DNA of 64,000 bases from Forficula auricularia (Eukaryota; Arthropoda; Insecta; Dermaptera; Forficulidae), in NCBI GenBank assembly GCA_024734495.1, contig JALMQS010000427.1:1-64000 (forward strand), read 5' to 3'. Both the position numbers and the translations under genes were made by a program. Of this stretch, positions 63,681-64,000 are shown one piece after another. The notes below the pieces were generated by a model. It saw only the letters and a program-made list of their open reading frames with translations. It searched no databases and was not told the DNA's origin. Position 1 is the stretch's first letter, and each line of letters begins with the position of its first letter.

Positions 63681-64000
63681 ATTTTTTTGCTTTATGAAAT
63701 TAAATAATCTTGTGACTTAAACTCCGCAGTTCCTGAGATGGAAATGGACCATCTTCCACAATGAATCAGCCTGTCCTATATAAGAAAATCTTAAATTTCT
63801 CGTAATTCTACAAGCTATGACTTGTCTATTTAGCACTCTTAGTTAATTCCGATCTTATATTGAGAGTTCTTAGAAATGGTTTAGTCCAGAAATTCTCGAA
63901 TCCTCTTTATTTATTCCTTTTTGGATTATTTCTATTTTAATAGTTCCCCAGCAAGAACAATTGTTATTCGACTAAAACTTGTCAGGACTTGTCTTTGACA
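63681..64000. other. AT-rich DNA, no gene seen
   Basis: ACTTGTCAGGACTTGTCTTT at the end also occurs at 50,743, so a small shared repeat may continue past the window. Confidence 0.4.

Noticed and set aside
1..64000. CRISPR arrays, operons, bacterial genes
   Set aside because: No direct-repeat/spacer layout and no dense coding. Composition and elements are those of an arthropod nucleus.

Overview
This is AT-rich arthropod nuclear DNA, most likely from an insect. The evidence is jockey-type LINE fragments, a pogo-like element, hAT remnants, tRNA-headed SINEs, a Helitron end and many MITEs. I cannot name the order. I found no intact host gene. The only coding remnants belong to mobile elements: reverse transcriptase pieces at 16.3-17.1, 27.1-28.9 and 33.9-34.8 kb, a pogo-type zinc-finger tail at 37.1 kb, and a hAT transposase tail at 47.3-47.8 kb on the minus strand. 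The window is probably intergenic or deep intronic.

Most of it is a mosaic of nested repeats. Family names used below are mine. P1 is a snapback element (1.2, 7.7, 17.7 kb and fragments). ACC is a 0.6-0.95 kb family bounded by ACCGACTTCAAAAA (5.6, 8.7, 13.1, 48.4, 59.8 kb). R460 is an unclassified repeat (11.5, 14.7, 20.5-21.4 kb). R17 is a repeat at 16.1-18.0 kb, interrupted by both a LINE fragment and a P1 copy. M118 is a monomer of about 118 bp, packed convergently inside TIR elements (4.0 and 24.4 kb) and scattered elsewhere. TRC is a tRNA-like composite repeat (2.1, 36.2, 51.3, 54.4-55.1 kb). X is a direct repeat (59.5 kb; split copy at 61.5-62.8 kb). Four MITEs have TTA/TAA-type target duplications (26.0, 29.1, 51.6, 56.9 kb). 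Longer TIR or palindromic elements lie at 22.3, 23.4, 32.9, 38.3, 41.0, 43.9, 55.8 and 61.6 kb.

The most interesting signal is a recurrent hammerhead-ribozyme-like core inside many of the palindromic elements. It reads CUGANGA, usually one extra nucleotide, a short helix II, GAAAC (or GAAAU), then a GUC/AUC-type cleavage triplet, with flanks that can form helix I. I see at least six sequence families (1.7, 7.9, 57.4 kb; 19.0, 23.5, 23.8, 24.1, 26.8 kb; 20.9, 21.1, 62.6 kb; 62.9 kb; 22.5, 63.3 kb; and a UUGAUAA variant at 21.6, 31.0, 31.2, 58.0 kb). Hammerheads are known in Penelope-like elements and retrozymes, so these may be non-autonomous snapback relatives. No Penelope-type RT or GIY-YIG domain is visible here, and cleavage is untested.

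A few stretches look non-repetitive and more GC-rich (14.1-14.45, 25.7-25.97, 31.3-31.65, 44.95-45.45, 49.35-50.05, 58.98-59.54 kb). They are the best places to look for host regulatory sequence.
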